From: Flavobacterium tructae
Lineage (GTDB): Bacteria; Bacteroidota; Bacteroidia; Flavobacteriales; Flavobacteriaceae
NCBI RefSeq assembly: GCF_002217475.1
Contig: NZ_MUHH01000003.1
Coordinates: forward strand, 1 to 64,000
Reading direction: 5' to 3'
Length of the DNA: 64,000 nucleotides
Both the position numbers and the translations under genes were made by a program. Shown piece after piece: positions 52,121 to 60,959 of the stretch. The first letter of the stretch is position 1, and every line of letters starts with the position of its first letter. The notes beneath the pieces were generated by a model. The model made no database searches. It saw only the letters and a list, made by a program, of their open reading frames with translations, and was not told the origin of the DNA.

Positions 52121-52639
52121 ATGTTATCAAAAAATATCGAAACAGCTTTAAACAAGCAAATCCGCATAGAGGCAGAATCTTCGCAAACCTACCTTTCTAT
52201 GGCTTGTTGGGCTGAAGTACACGGACTGGAAGGAATTGCGCAATTTATGTACACACAGTCAGACGAAGAGCGCGCGCACATGCTAAAGTTAATAAAGTAT
52301 GTAAACGAACGCGGAGGTCACGCTCATATTACTGATCTAAAAGCGCCTAAAACATCTTATTCGACTTTCAAAGAAATGTTTGAGGAACTTTACAACCACG
52401 AACTTTTTGTTTCAAAATCAATCAACGAATTGGTACACATTACTTTTGAAGAAAAAGATTATGCAACACATAATTTCTTACAATGGTATGTTTCTGAACA
52501 AATCGAAGAAGAAGCGACAGCTAAGTCAATCTTAGATAAAATTAACTTAATTGGAGATGACAAAGGCGGACTATACTTGTTCGACCGTGATATTCAACAA
52601 TTAACAGTTACAAGTTCGATCGCTATCAACCCAAAATAA
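52121..52639 (+). CDS. ftn: Ferritin
   Basis: 172 residues. Stores iron as ferric mineral in a 24-mer. Ferroxidase ligands fit the bacterial ferritin pattern: Glu17, Glu50 and His53 (SDEERAH), a Glu in the third helix (NHELFVSKSINELVHITFEEKDY) and Gln in QWYVSEQIEEE. Start at 52121 (MLSKNIETALNKQIRIEAESSQTYLSMA). No heme-binding Met, so it is a ferritin, not a bacterioferritin. A TAACTTTA box lies about 20 bases upstream. Confidence 0.96.
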   Translation: MLSKNIETALNKQIRIEAESSQTYLSMACWAEVHGLEGIAQFMYTQSDEERAHMLKLIKYVNERGGHAHITDLKAPKTSYSTFKEMFEELYNHELFVSKSINELVHITFEEKDYATHNFLQWYVSEQIEEEATAKSILDKINLIGDDKGGLYLFDRDIQQLTVTSSIAINPK

Positions 52640-52686
52640 AAAAAGTTAAAGTTTATTTAGAACATTTAAAAATAACTTTTTTCTTC

Positions 52687-52694
52687 TATATTTG
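52687..52694 (+). promoter_or_regulatory. Putative -7 box of the Lys/Cys-rich gene
   Basis: TATATTTG matches TAnnTTTG, 27 bases before the TTG start at 52722. Shows that this small gene has its own transcript beside ferritin. Confidence 0.5.
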
Positions 52695-52721
52695 TCCCTG
52701 TTTTTATAATACAGAGGAAAA

Positions 52722-52910
52722 TTGAGCAAGAAAGAAAAAGACAAGGACAAAAAAAAGGATAAGAAGAAAAAGAAGAACAAAGCTGCTATCCTTGAGAACA
52801 TTAAGAAGTTGGAAAACTGTAAATCTTCTTGTTGTGAGAAATACAAAAAAAGCGAAAAGAAACGTTGCTCACGTTGTCCTATGTTTGATTTATTCAAAAA
52901 AACTGCTTAA
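52722..52910 (+). CDS. Lys-rich/Cys-rich small protein with TTG start
   Basis: 62 residues. No ATG is available near the front; the TTG at 52722 is preceded by AGAGGAAAA at suitable distance and a promoter box at 52687, so I take it as the start. N-terminus is almost pure Lys/Asp/Glu (SKKEKDKDKKKDKKKKKNK), then AAILENIKKLENCKSSCCEK and YKKSEKKRCSRCPMFDLFKK with six cysteines (CKSSCC, CSRCP). It may bind metal; its position after ferritin makes iron or zinc plausible, but this is inference. A good terminator follows. Confidence 0.7.
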   Translation: MSKKEKDKDKKKDKKKKKNKAAILENIKKLENCKSSCCEKYKKSEKKRCSRCPMFDLFKKTA

Positions 52911-52920
52911 AGAAATATAC

Positions 52921-52945
52921 AAACCCACCAACCGGTGGGTTTTTT
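52921..52945 (+). terminator. Terminator of the Lys/Cys-rich gene
   Basis: Nine-base perfect stem AAACCCACC/GGTGGGTTT (52921-52929 with 52934-52942), loop AACC, T run to 52945. Confidence 0.85.
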
Positions 52946-53276
52946 AATTTAAAACAACAGACTCTTTACAAACAAAAGTTCAATAGAACACGAATTAAAC
53001 TGATTCGCTATGCGAAAACATGGATGAAAACCGATCTTTTGTATCATATGAAATACGTAATCTGACCATACTCTACTTTATCCTTTTTAAAAATCTGTTC
53101 CCATCCGCGTCTTCGTGAAACGAATCCGCGTCATCTGTGTTACAATGCGGAAGAAGCTCTTTACTTTTGCAATTGACTCGCACAATACTTAAATCTTTGC
53201 GTAACTTTGCTTTTTTCCATTGCGTTCCTTACGGTTAAAATCAATCCCAATTTTTTACGATTCATTCAGCTCATCT
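52946..53276. other. Intergenic gap with repeat scraps
   Basis: No gene. Contains ATCCGCGTCTTCGTGAAACG / AATCCGCGTCATCTGTGT-like scraps near 53105-53145, of the same general sort as the tandem repeats at 48861, and at its end a TAACTTTG box (53202) ahead of the DUF2461 gene. Confidence 0.5.
53202..53209 (+). promoter_or_regulatory. Putative -7 box of the DUF2461 gene
   Basis: TAACTTTG matches TAnnTTTG, 67 bases before the ATG at 53277. Another match, TACTTTTG, is at 53162-53169. Confidence 0.35.
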
Positions 53277-53969
53277 ATGAAAAACGACATTACGATTCCC
53301 AAATCCTCACTTGATTTTTTATCTCTGCTTAAAGAAAACAATAACAAGCCCTGGTTTGAAATACATAAGCCGGAATATCTAATCGAATTAAATCATATTG
53401 AAACCTTTGCAGGCGCTTTGCTGCTAGAACTTTCGAAAACAGATGTTCTGGAAACAGCTTCCGGCAAAAAAAGCGTTTATAGAATTTATCGTGACATTCG
53501 CTTTTCTAAAGACAAAACTCCTTTTAAAACCTTTTGGGGAGGCAGTTATACCAGAGCAACAAAAGAAAGACGCGGCGGTTATTATTTTCATCTCGAAAAA
53601 GGAAATAGTTTTCTGGCCGGCGGTTTTTGGGGGCCAAATGCGGCAGATCTCAAACGCATCCGAGCCGAATTTGGTCACGATTCTCAAGCCATGCAGAAAA
53701 TAGTACAGTCAGAATCTTTTATCAGCACTTTTGGGACTTTGCAGGGAGAGCAACTTAAAACGGCTCCCAAAGGCTACGACATAAACCATGAAGCTATAGA
53801 TTTACTCCGTTACAAATCGTTTCTGCTTATCAGGCGTTTTACTGATGAGGAGGTGCTGAGTCCTCTTTTTCTGGAACAGGCTCTCACGACTTTTAAAAAC
53901 ATGAGACCCTTTTTTGATTATATGAGTGAAATATTAACGACAGATATTAATGGTGCTTCCATTTTATAA
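53277..53969 (+). CDS. DUF2461 (TIGR02453) family protein
   Basis: 230 residues from the ATG at 53277 (MKNDITIPKSSLDFLSLLKENNNKPWFEIHKPEYL); an in-frame TTG further up is a poor start. Family signatures: NNxxWFxxxKxxY at the front, KSVYRIYRDIRFSKDKTPFKTFWGG and RGGYYFHLEKGNSFLAGGFWGP in the middle. Cytosolic, function unknown; yeast homologues have been linked to carbonyl stress, which I do not claim here. Convergent with ssb across a palindromic hairpin. Confidence 0.92.
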   Translation: MKNDITIPKSSLDFLSLLKENNNKPWFEIHKPEYLIELNHIETFAGALLLELSKTDVLETASGKKSVYRIYRDIRFSKDKTPFKTFWGGSYTRATKERRGGYYFHLEKGNSFLAGGFWGPNAADLKRIRAEFGHDSQAMQKIVQSESFISTFGTLQGEQLKTAPKGYDINHEAIDLLRYKSFLLIRRFTDEEVLSPLFLEQALTTFKNMRPFFDYMSEILTTDINGASIL

Positions 53970-53974
53970 AATAC

Positions 53975-54007
53975 AAACCGGACAGGTTTTTGAAACCTGT
54001 CCGGTTT
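53975..54007. repeat. Palindromic repeat, diverged copy 3
   Basis: 15-base arms (AAACCGGACAGGTTT and complement, loop of three) resembling the palindromes flanking the toxin-antitoxin pair, with a paired C-to-G / G-to-C exchange that keeps the stem. It separates the convergent DUF2461 and ssb genes and likely terminates both. Confidence 0.75.
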
Positions 54008-54030
54008 AGATTATCGACCGTCAATACTAT

Positions 54031-54360
54031 TTACTTCAATAGTAAAATTTCATTTACGACTACCTCAGTAATGAACTTTTTCTCTCCGTTTTTATCATCG
54101 TAGCTTCTGTGGGTCAGTTTGCCTTCAACAGCAATTTCTTTCCCTTTTACGACAAACTTTTCGATTATTTCGGCTGTTTTGCCCCAGGCTGTAATTCGGT
54201 GCCATTCGGTTTGTTCGACTTTTTCTCCTTTGTCATTGGTATACTTTTCATTGGTAGCGATACTCAAATGCGCTAATTTTCTACCGTTTTCTAATGTTTT
54301 AATTTCCGGATCGTTTCCTACGTTCCCAATTAACTGTACTCTGTTTTTCATTGCATTCAT
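54031..54360 (-). CDS. ssb: Single-stranded DNA-binding protein, short form
   Basis: 109 residues: a complete OB fold (MKNRVQLIGNVGNDPEIKTLENGRKLAHLSIATNEKY, WHRITAWGKTAEIIEKFVVKGKEIAVEGKL, ITEVVVNEILLLK) but no linker and no acidic DDDIPF-like tip, which in housekeeping SSB recruits repair and replication proteins. It is thus probably an auxiliary SSB. Start at 54360 (MNAMKNR) or Met4. Divergent from the GNAT-nitrilase gene. Confidence 0.93.
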   Translation of the reverse strand: MNAMKNRVQLIGNVGNDPEIKTLENGRKLAHLSIATNEKYTNDKGEKVEQTEWHRITAWGKTAEIIEKFVVKGKEIAVEGKLTHRSYDDKNGEKKFITEVVVNEILLLK

Positions 54361-54489
54361 GGCGTATAATATTTAAATGTTAGTATAAAATGAATTCGTT
54401 CATCAAATTCAACAGGACAAAGATCCGACGAACGCAAGCAATTATCCGGTAGACAACTATTTACTTTCGGTTGTAACTATTTGTAACCG

Positions 54490-54519
54490 TTTGTAAATGG
54501 AATTTATTTTGTATATTTG
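54490..54519 (+). promoter_or_regulatory. Promoter of the GNAT-nitrilase operon
   Basis: TTTG (54490-54493), 18 bases, TATATTTG (54512-54519): a close match to TTTG-N17-23-TAnnTTTG, 16 bases before the ATG at 54536. Confidence 0.65.
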
Positions 54520-54535
54520 AGAGAAACCTTACGAT

Positions 54536-56065
54536 ATGCAGACAAAAATCAATAAAGTCGAATTGCGAAATTTGGAATTCGATGACTATAAGCAGCTAAA
54601 AGATTCTATGGTAGAATCCTATCCCGAAATGGCAGATTCGTACTGGAAAGAGGACGATATTAAAAGACTACTTTCTATTTTTCCAGAAGGACAACTTGTT
54701 ATACTGGCAGATGGAAAAGTCGTAGGATCGGCCCTATCGTTGATTGTCGATGAAAAGCTAATCGACAAAAGACACAACTACAAACAAGCAACAGGAAACC
54801 ATACTTTTTCTACCCATAATAAAAATGCAGAGATCCTCTACGGAATCGATGTTTTTATTCACCCTAATTATCGCGGTTTACGTTTAGGCCGACGTTTATA
54901 CGATGCCCGAAAAGAACTTTGCGAACAGTTAAATCTGAAAGCCATTGTCTTTGCAGGCAGAATTCCAAACTATGCCCAGCATTCTAAAAAGCTTACTCCA
55001 AAAAATTATATCGACAAGGTAAAACATAAAGAATTACACGATCCGGTACTTTCGTTTCAGTTAAGTAATGACTTTCATGTATTGCGAATTATTAAAAATT
55101 ACCTTGAAGGCGACGAAGAATCGAAAGAGTTTGCGGTACTTTTAGAATGGAACAATGTCTATTACGACGAAAGTCCAAAATTAATTAACCTCGAGAAAAG
55201 TGTCATCCGTTTGGGACTGATTCAATGGCAAATGCGCCCGCTTAACAATATTGAAGAATTTTTTGAGCAAGCTGAGTTTTTTATCGATGTCGTTTCAGGT
55301 TATGGAAGTGATTTTGCTTTGTTTCCCGAGCTTTTTATAGCTCCTTTGATGGCCGATTACAATCATTTATCGGAAGCCGAAGCCATTCGTGAACTGGCAC
55401 GATATTCAGATCCTATCCGAAAGCGTTTTCAGGAATTTGCTATTTCATACAATATCAATATCATTACCGGAAGCATGCCTTATCTGGACAATGGAAATCT
55501 TTACAATGTTGGTTTTCTTTGCAAAAGAGACGGAACTTCGGAAATCTATACTAAAATCCATGTAACTCCAAATGAAGTACAGCATTGGGGAATGAAAGGC
55601 GGCTCTCAGTTTAAAACCTTTGATACTGATTGTGGAAAAATCGGCATTCTGATTTGCTATGATGTTGAATTTCCGGAGCTTTCGAGAATTATGGTCAACG
55701 AGGGAATGAACATTTTGTTTGTGCCATTTTTAACCGATACTCAAAACGCCTACACCAGAGTAAAACACTGCTCACAGGCACGTGCCATCGAAAATGAATG
55801 TTACGTCGCTATTGCCGGCTGCGTGGGCAATCTCCCGAAAGTAAACAATATGGATATTCAATATGCTCAGGCCTCTGTTTTTACACCTTCAGATTTTGCT
55901 TTTCCGAGTAATGGAATAAAGGCCGAAGCAACACCAAATACAGAAATGACTCTTATAGTGGATGTTGATCTGAACCTGCTGAAACAACTACACGAACATG
56001 GAAGTGTACGCACGTTAAAAGATCGAAGAACCGATTTGTACGAAATTAAAAAGATAGATTCATGA
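54536..56065 (+). CDS. GNAT acetyltransferase-nitrilase fusion protein
   Basis: 509 residues. N-terminal GNAT domain (about 1-205): KVELRNLEFDDYKQLKDSM, FIHPNYRGLRLGRRLYDARK (acetyl-CoA loop RGxRLGxRL). C-terminal carbon-nitrogen hydrolase (about 225-495) with the Glu-Lys-Cys triad in FALFPELFIAP (about 263), YTKIHVTPNE (about 340) and ILICYDVEFPE (about 374). The same architecture occurs in B. subtilis YhcX. It probably hydrolyses an amide and may acetylate an amine; substrate unknown. It overlaps the zinc-ribbon gene by four bases (ATGA). Confidence 0.92.
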   Translation: MQTKINKVELRNLEFDDYKQLKDSMVESYPEMADSYWKEDDIKRLLSIFPEGQLVILADGKVVGSALSLIVDEKLIDKRHNYKQATGNHTFSTHNKNAEILYGIDVFIHPNYRGLRLGRRLYDARKELCEQLNLKAIVFAGRIPNYAQHSKKLTPKNYIDKVKHKELHDPVLSFQLSNDFHVLRIIKNYLEGDEESKEFAVLLEWNNVYYDESPKLINLEKSVIRLGLIQWQMRPLNNIEEFFEQAEFFIDVVSGYGSDFALFPELFIAPLMADYNHLSEAEAIRELARYSDPIRKRFQEFAISYNINIITGSMPYLDNGNLYNVGFLCKRDGTSEIYTKIHVTPNEVQHWGMKGGSQFKTFDTDCGKIGILICYDVEFPELSRIMVNEGMNILFVPFLTDTQNAYTRVKHCSQARAIENECYVAIAGCVGNLPKVNNMDIQYAQASVFTPSDFAFPSNGIKAEATPNTEMTLIVDVDLNLLKQLHEHGSVRTLKDRRTDLYEIKKIDS

Positions 56066-56409
56066 AAACATGCCTCGAATGCTCTGAAAAAATTGTAGGC
56101 AGGGAAGACAAGAAATTCTGCTCAGACAGCTGTCGAAATGCTTACAATAATAAAATAAATAAAGACAGTACAAATTTCATGCGTAATGTAAACAATAAAT
56201 TACGAAAAAATTACCGAATTTTGAGCGAACTAAACCCTAACGGGAAATCTAAAGCAACAAGGGATAAAATGACAAACAAAGGTTTTGATTTCGATTTCTT
56301 TACCAATATCTTGCAGACCAAAACAGGAAACACCTACTATTTTCTGTATGACCAGGGATATCGATCTTTGGATAATGATTATTTTATGCTTGTTAAAAAA
56401 GAAATATAG
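56062..56409 (+). CDS. Small zinc-ribbon protein
   Basis: 115 residues. N-terminal CxxC...C-x3-C pattern (KTCLECSEKIVGREDKKFCSDSCRNAYNN) like short Zn-ribbon domains in DUF2116-type proteins; the rest (FMRNVNNKLRKNYRILSELN, ...GFDFDFFTNILQT, YYFLYDQGYRSLDNDYFMLVKK) is conserved-looking but unnamed. Possibly nucleic-acid binding. Starts inside the stop of the GNAT-nitrilase gene (ATGA), so it is translationally coupled to it. The M28 peptidase follows after 12 bases. Confidence 0.85.
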   Translation: MKTCLECSEKIVGREDKKFCSDSCRNAYNNKINKDSTNFMRNVNNKLRKNYRILSELNPNGKSKATRDKMTNKGFDFDFFTNILQTKTGNTYYFLYDQGYRSLDNDYFMLVKKEI

Positions 56410-56421
56410 TACCTATCTACC

Positions 56422-58827
56422 ATGAAAAAAAACCAGACCTCAATTCTAGCCATAGTTTGCATTCTTGCCATTCTTGGCATTATATACGCCACAATGATGC
56501 CGCAGGTAATCTCTAAAGGAGATGAGGCTCTTGCTGAGTTTTCTACGGACAGAGCTTTAAATCAAGTCAAAATTATTGCGCAGAAACCGCACTATGTGGG
56601 TTCTCTCAATCATGAACTGGTAGCCAATTATCTTAAACTTGAACTGAACCGAATCGGACTGGAGACCAGTGTTCAGGAAGGTTTTACGTTAAATGATAGA
56701 GGAATACTGGTAAAATCAAAAAACATTCTTGCCCGCATAAAGGGTACCAACAATACAAAGGCACTTTTACTTCTTTCCCATTATGACAGTGCTCCACATT
56801 CTTTTTCAAAAGGGGCAAGTGATGATGCTTCAGGTGTTGCAACTATTCTCGAAGGAATTCGTGCTTTTTTATATGCAAAACAACCGCATAAAAATGACAT
56901 TATCATTCTTTTTTCAGATGCTGAAGAACTAGGGTTAAATGGTGCTGCTCTTTTTGTAAACAGCCATCCATGGGCAAAAGATGTAGGTTTGGCTCTTAAC
57001 TTTGAGGCCAGAGGATCCTCAGGCCCAAGCTATATGTTAATGGAAACCAACCAAGGAAACAAAGCATTGGTAAAAGAATTTTCTAATGCAAAAACTACTT
57101 ATCCGGTTTCCAATTCACTTATGTACAGCATCTACAAAATGCTTCCCAATGATACCGACTTGACGGTTTTCAGAGAACAAGGAAACATTCAGGGATTCAA
57201 CTTTGCTTTTATAGACGGTCACTACAATTATCACACACAGCAAGATGATGTTCAGCACCTGAACAAAACAACTCTGGCACATCAGGGAACTTATTTAATG
57301 CCCTTATTAAAATATTTTTCCAATGTAGACTTAAATACTACAACTTCTACAGAGGATGATGTGTACTTTACTGCTCCGTTCTCCTTCATTAATTATCCTT
57401 TTTCATGGGTATGGCCAATGACAATTATTGCTTTGGGATTGTTGATTATTTTCATCTTTATAGGAAAAGCAAAACGTGTTATTACTTTCAGAGAAATATT
57501 CAAAGGATTTGTTCCTTTATTGGGATCTCTCATCATAGCTGGTCTGGTAACATTTTTAGGATGGAAAATTGTATTACAGATTTATCCACAATATTCTGAT
57601 TTATTGAATGGATTCACCTACAACGGTCATGCTTATATCGGTGCGTTTGTAACACTAAGTATCGCCATTTCATTTGCCTTCTACCATCATTTTTCAGAAG
57701 CTAAAATCACCATGAATCATTTTGTAGCACCATTGCTGCTCTGGATCATCATAAATGCATTTGTAGCTAATAGTCTGGCAGGTGCCGGTTTTCTGATCAT
57801 ACCGGTATACTTCGGCATATTCCTGTTCGGAATTTTTGTTCTTACTCAACATTATAGTCTCGGACTCAATCTACTGTTTAGTATTCCGGCATTCGTTATC
57901 ATCGCTCCCTTTATTGTGATGTTTCCGGTTGGCTTAGGATTAAAAATTCTCTTTGTAAGCGCTATTCTAACTGTATTACTTTTTACATTGGTATTACCGA
58001 TATTTGGCACGTTTGCTAAAAAAGGGATCTGGACGATCTTTTTCTTTGCTGTTTCAATTGGCTTTTTTGTCTATGCGGGATACCACTCCGATTACGAACC
58101 GGGAAAAGCAAAATCAAACAGTTTACTGTACGTTTACAATGCCAATACCAACTCTGCTCTTTGGGCAACTTATGATGTTAACCTTGACGATTGGACCAAA
58201 ACTTATTTAGGGCAAAAAAACCAGAGCGCTGTTGGTCTAAATACATTACCAATAGCCAGTAAATACAATTCGGGCTTTACGTATAGTGCGATTGCTCCTG
58301 TAGTCGACATACCGAAACCAACCATTGCATTTTTAAAAGACAGTGTGGTTGGCAATAACAGGCATTTAAAAATAAAAATCACCCCAAACAGAAAGGTAAA
58401 TCGTTATGACATTTATGCCAATCCAAAAATGACTTTTTTCAATTTCAAAGCTAATGGAGTTTTAGCTTCAGGGCAGAAAGGAAATCGTCTGGAACGCGAT
58501 GGCATGAAAATCTTATGTTACTATGTAGTAGGCAACGAACCTCTTGTCATGGAATTTTATACCAACAAATTAACGGCTCTGGATATGGAGTTAATTGAAA
58601 GTTCTTTCGATTTGATGACCAATCCGCTACTTAAAGTAAAACCAAGAAGTAATTGGATGATGCCAACACCTTTTGTACTCAATGATGCAGTACTCATTCA
58701 GCAAAAAATAAAACGCTACACAGCACCCGCAACTGTTCCTGCACCTGCAGCAATAATGAAAGACAGTACTACCCTAAAAAAAGACAGCTTAAAAACTATT
58801 GCAAAGCCAATTGTAAAACCACAATAA
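56422..58827 (+). CDS. M28 family membrane metallopeptidase
   Basis: 801 residues. One N-terminal helix (SILAIVCILAILGIIYATMM), then a periplasmic M28 aminopeptidase domain (about 50-300): LLLLSHYDSAPHS, GASDDASGVATILEG, LFSDAEELGLNGAALF, NFEARGSSGPS and DGHYNYHTQQDD supply the two-zinc ligands (His, Asp, Glu, Asp/Glu, His). From about 330 come about eight membrane helices, then a C-terminal beta domain of about 200 residues (WMMPTPFVL...). Resembles eukaryotic Fxna/ERMP1-like M28 proteins. Probably trims peptides at the envelope. Confidence 0.9.
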   Translation: MKKNQTSILAIVCILAILGIIYATMMPQVISKGDEALAEFSTDRALNQVKIIAQKPHYVGSLNHELVANYLKLELNRIGLETSVQEGFTLNDRGILVKSKNILARIKGTNNTKALLLLSHYDSAPHSFSKGASDDASGVATILEGIRAFLYAKQPHKNDIIILFSDAEELGLNGAALFVNSHPWAKDVGLALNFEARGSSGPSYMLMETNQGNKALVKEFSNAKTTYPVSNSLMYSIYKMLPNDTDLTVFREQGNIQGFNFAFIDGHYNYHTQQDDVQHLNKTTLAHQGTYLMPLLKYFSNVDLNTTTSTEDDVYFTAPFSFINYPFSWVWPMTIIALGLLIIFIFIGKAKRVITFREIFKGFVPLLGSLIIAGLVTFLGWKIVLQIYPQYSDLLNGFTYNGHAYIGAFVTLSIAISFAFYHHFSEAKITMNHFVAPLLLWIIINAFVANSLAGAGFLIIPVYFGIFLFGIFVLTQHYSLGLNLLFSIPAFVIIAPFIVMFPVGLGLKILFVSAILTVLLFTLVLPIFGTFAKKGIWTIFFFAVSIGFFVYAGYHSDYEPGKAKSNSLLYVYNANTNSALWATYDVNLDDWTKTYLGQKNQSAVGLNTLPIASKYNSGFTYSAIAPVVDIPKPTIAFLKDSVVGNNRHLKIKITPNRKVNRYDIYANPKMTFFNFKANGVLASGQKGNRLERDGMKILCYYVVGNEPLVMEFYTNKLTALDMELIESSFDLMTNPLLKVKPRSNWMMPTPFVLNDAVLIQQKIKRYTAPATVPAPAAIMKDSTTLKKDSLKTIAKPIVKPQ

Positions 58828-58839
58828 AAACTACTTATT

Positions 58840-59259
58840 ATGGCAACAAATATCTCTACTGTTCTTTTAAATGCGTCATCCGAAAAAGTCTGGAATACAC
58901 TCACTCAACCTGAGTTGGTCAAACAATGGCAATACGGCAGTGACTTAATCACGGACTGGAAAATCGGTAATGAAATCAGATTTAGGAACGAATGGGAAGG
59001 TCAGGTTTTTGAGCAATGGGGAACTGTTTTGGAGATTATCCCCAATCAAAAAATCAAATATTCTTTATTCTTCCCCAGACCGGAATTAGAGGACAAACCC
59101 GAGAATTACTTCGTAATGAGTTATGTCTTAACAGAAGAAAATCAGAAAACAAAACTCGAAATTATTCAGGAGGACAATCGTCCCGGAGCAGTTCAGGAAA
59201 AACCTCAGGGTGAAGAAAACCCAATTTTAAAAGCTTTAAAAACTTTAATCGAATCGTAA
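58840..59259 (+). CDS. SRPBCC (AHSA1-like) domain protein
   Basis: 139 residues. ISTVLLNASSEKVWNTLTQPELVKQWQYGSDLITDWKIG is the typical start of the AHSA1 / polyketide cyclase-like SRPBCC superfamily, with GQVFEQWGTVLEIIPNQKIKYSLF and MSYVLTEENQKTKLEIIQ in the core. Binds a hydrophobic ligand or Hsp90-type partner; not assignable. Lies 12 bases after the M28 gene. Confidence 0.9.
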   Translation: MATNISTVLLNASSEKVWNTLTQPELVKQWQYGSDLITDWKIGNEIRFRNEWEGQVFEQWGTVLEIIPNQKIKYSLFFPRPELEDKPENYFVMSYVLTEENQKTKLEIIQEDNRPGAVQEKPQGEENPILKALKTLIES

Positions 59260-59330
59260 AGACGTTCATTTATCGATACAAAAAAATCGGTAAATTTTAA
59301 TTCTTATAGCTTTACAGCTTTAAACACAAA

Positions 59331-60155
59331 ATGACACAAATAAGTATTCTGGGCTGTGGCTGGTTGGGATTACCCCTGGCTAAAAAACTTGCCGCAAAAG
59401 GACATCTGGTAAACGGATCGACAACTTCTGAAAGTAAACTTACTGTTTTAAAAGAATCAGGCATAAATCCTTTTCTGGTTACACTTGAAAGCGAAAGTGT
59501 TTCCAATACCATAACTGATTTTTTAACCGAAAGTGAAATCTTAATTATTGATATTCCACCCAAATTAAGAGAAAGTAAAACCAATGTTGCCACTTCTACT
59601 GAAATGGTATTTGTTCGAAAAATGGAGAATCTAATTCCGTTTATAGAAAAATCAACGGTAAAAAAAGTACTTTTTGTAAGCTCAACCGCAGTTTACGGAA
59701 ACGACAACACAACAATCACAGAAGAAACGCTCCCAAATCCGGAAACCGAAAGTGGCAAACAATTGCTTTTAGCGGAAGCTTTACTTCAAAAGAATCAAAA
59801 CTTTGCAACCACAATATTGCGTTTTGGCGGTCTAATCGGAGAACATCGTCATCCGGTAAAATTTCTGGCCGGAAAAGAAAACCTTGAAAACCCCGATGCT
59901 CCGGTAAATCTGATTCATCAAAACGATTGTATTGCCATCATCGAGGCAATCCTAAATCAGTCTCAATGGAACGAAGTTTTCAATGCTGTAGCACCTTTTC
60001 ACCCAACGAGAGAAGAATACTACACTCAAAAAGCAAAAGAACACAATCTGATTCCACCAAAATTCAAAGCTGAAAAGTCAAACGTTCAAAAGGTCATTTC
60101 AAGTAAAAAAATGGAATCGGTTTTAAATTATCAATTTAGACCGGACCATTACTAA
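59331..60155 (+). CDS. NAD(P)-binding epimerase-like protein, YeeZ type
   Basis: 274 residues. Rossmann N-terminus ISILGCGWLGLPLAKKLAAKGHLVNGST; extended-SDR features VLFVSSTAVYGNDNTTITEETLPNP (active Tyr and Ser) and ILRFGGLIGEHRHP; C-terminal FNAVAPFHPTREEYYTQKAKEHNLIPP. Similar to the E. coli YeeZ family; substrate unknown. Stands alone, with a palindromic repeat downstream. Confidence 0.88.
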   Translation: MTQISILGCGWLGLPLAKKLAAKGHLVNGSTTSESKLTVLKESGINPFLVTLESESVSNTITDFLTESEILIIDIPPKLRESKTNVATSTEMVFVRKMENLIPFIEKSTVKKVLFVSSTAVYGNDNTTITEETLPNPETESGKQLLLAEALLQKNQNFATTILRFGGLIGEHRHPVKFLAGKENLENPDAPVNLIHQNDCIAIIEAILNQSQWNEVFNAVAPFHPTREEYYTQKAKEHNLIPPKFKAEKSNVQKVISSKKMESVLNYQFRPDHY

Positions 60156-60168
60156 AAGCCTCATATTC

Positions 60169-60218
60169 GGCTGAGCGAAGTCGAAACCTACTTATAAGCC
60201 TGCCACTTCGCTCAGGAC
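60169..60218. repeat. Palindromic interspersed repeat, second copy
   Basis: GGCTGAGCGAAGTCGAA at 60169-60185 and the inverse CACTTCGCTCAGGAC at 60204-60218 form a stem of about ten bases. The core is shared with 42768-42784. Confidence 0.6.
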
Positions 60219-60342
60219 AACAATCGTTTGCCCAAACATACAAAATTTAAATTACCTCCATAACTTATATCATTTAAAAAAACTTTGCGAACTTTGCGAT
60301 AAACCTTTACTCCTTTGCAGTAAAAACTTTACGTTTAAAACT

Positions 60343-60819
60343 ATGGAAACCGTTTATGTCAATTCACCATTAGGAATTACCAAAATCGTTGGAGATGAAG
60401 ACGGCATTGCTATTGTCTCTGTTTCTGATGTTGGCGACAATGACATTTCGCAAACCATTCCTAAAGTTCTTGCAGAGGCCGTTTCACAGCTTCAGGAGTA
60501 TTTTGATGGTAAAAGAACCGACTTCGATTTAAAACTAAACCCAAAAGGAACGGACTTCCAGCAAAAAGTATGGAAATCACTGTTGGAAATTCCGTACGGA
60601 AAAACCATCAGCTATATGGATCAAACCAAAAAACTGGGAGATGTAAAAGCTATTCGCGCTGTTGCATCAGCAAATGGTAAAAATCCACTGTGGATTGTGG
60701 TTCCCTGTCATCGTGTTATAGGTACCAATGGTTCTTTAACGGGTTATGCCGGTGGTCTTTCTCGTAAGAAATGGCTGCTGGAACATGAGAATCCCAGTAC
60801 GCAACAAAGTTTATTTTAG
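60343..60819 (+). CDS. ogt: Methylated-DNA--protein-cysteine methyltransferase
   Basis: 158 residues. Removes alkyl groups from O6-guanine by transfer onto its own Cys. An N-terminal RNase H-like part (YVNSPLGITKIVGDEDGI, FDGKRTDFDLKL) and the C-terminal domain FQQKVWKSLLEIPYGKTISY, AIRAVASANGKNPLWIVVPCHRVIG with the acceptor Cys in PCHRV. The Arg-finger context (YGKTISYMD) is normal. No Ada domain. Near an exonuclease and an AlkZ-like gene. Confidence 0.95.
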   Translation: METVYVNSPLGITKIVGDEDGIAIVSVSDVGDNDISQTIPKVLAEAVSQLQEYFDGKRTDFDLKLNPKGTDFQQKVWKSLLEIPYGKTISYMDQTKKLGDVKAIRAVASANGKNPLWIVVPCHRVIGTNGSLTGYAGGLSRKKWLLEHENPSTQQSLF

Positions 60820-60959
60820 TTTTTGAACAAGTCATACCTTGACGAAAGCTGAAGGCAAAAAAGTATCGAAATCTTAAAAACATAAGCTATTTCTTATTTT
60901 TAAAATCATTTGCGTACTTTTATAAATCTAAATGCCTAAAAATATAAGACGTCTCCATA

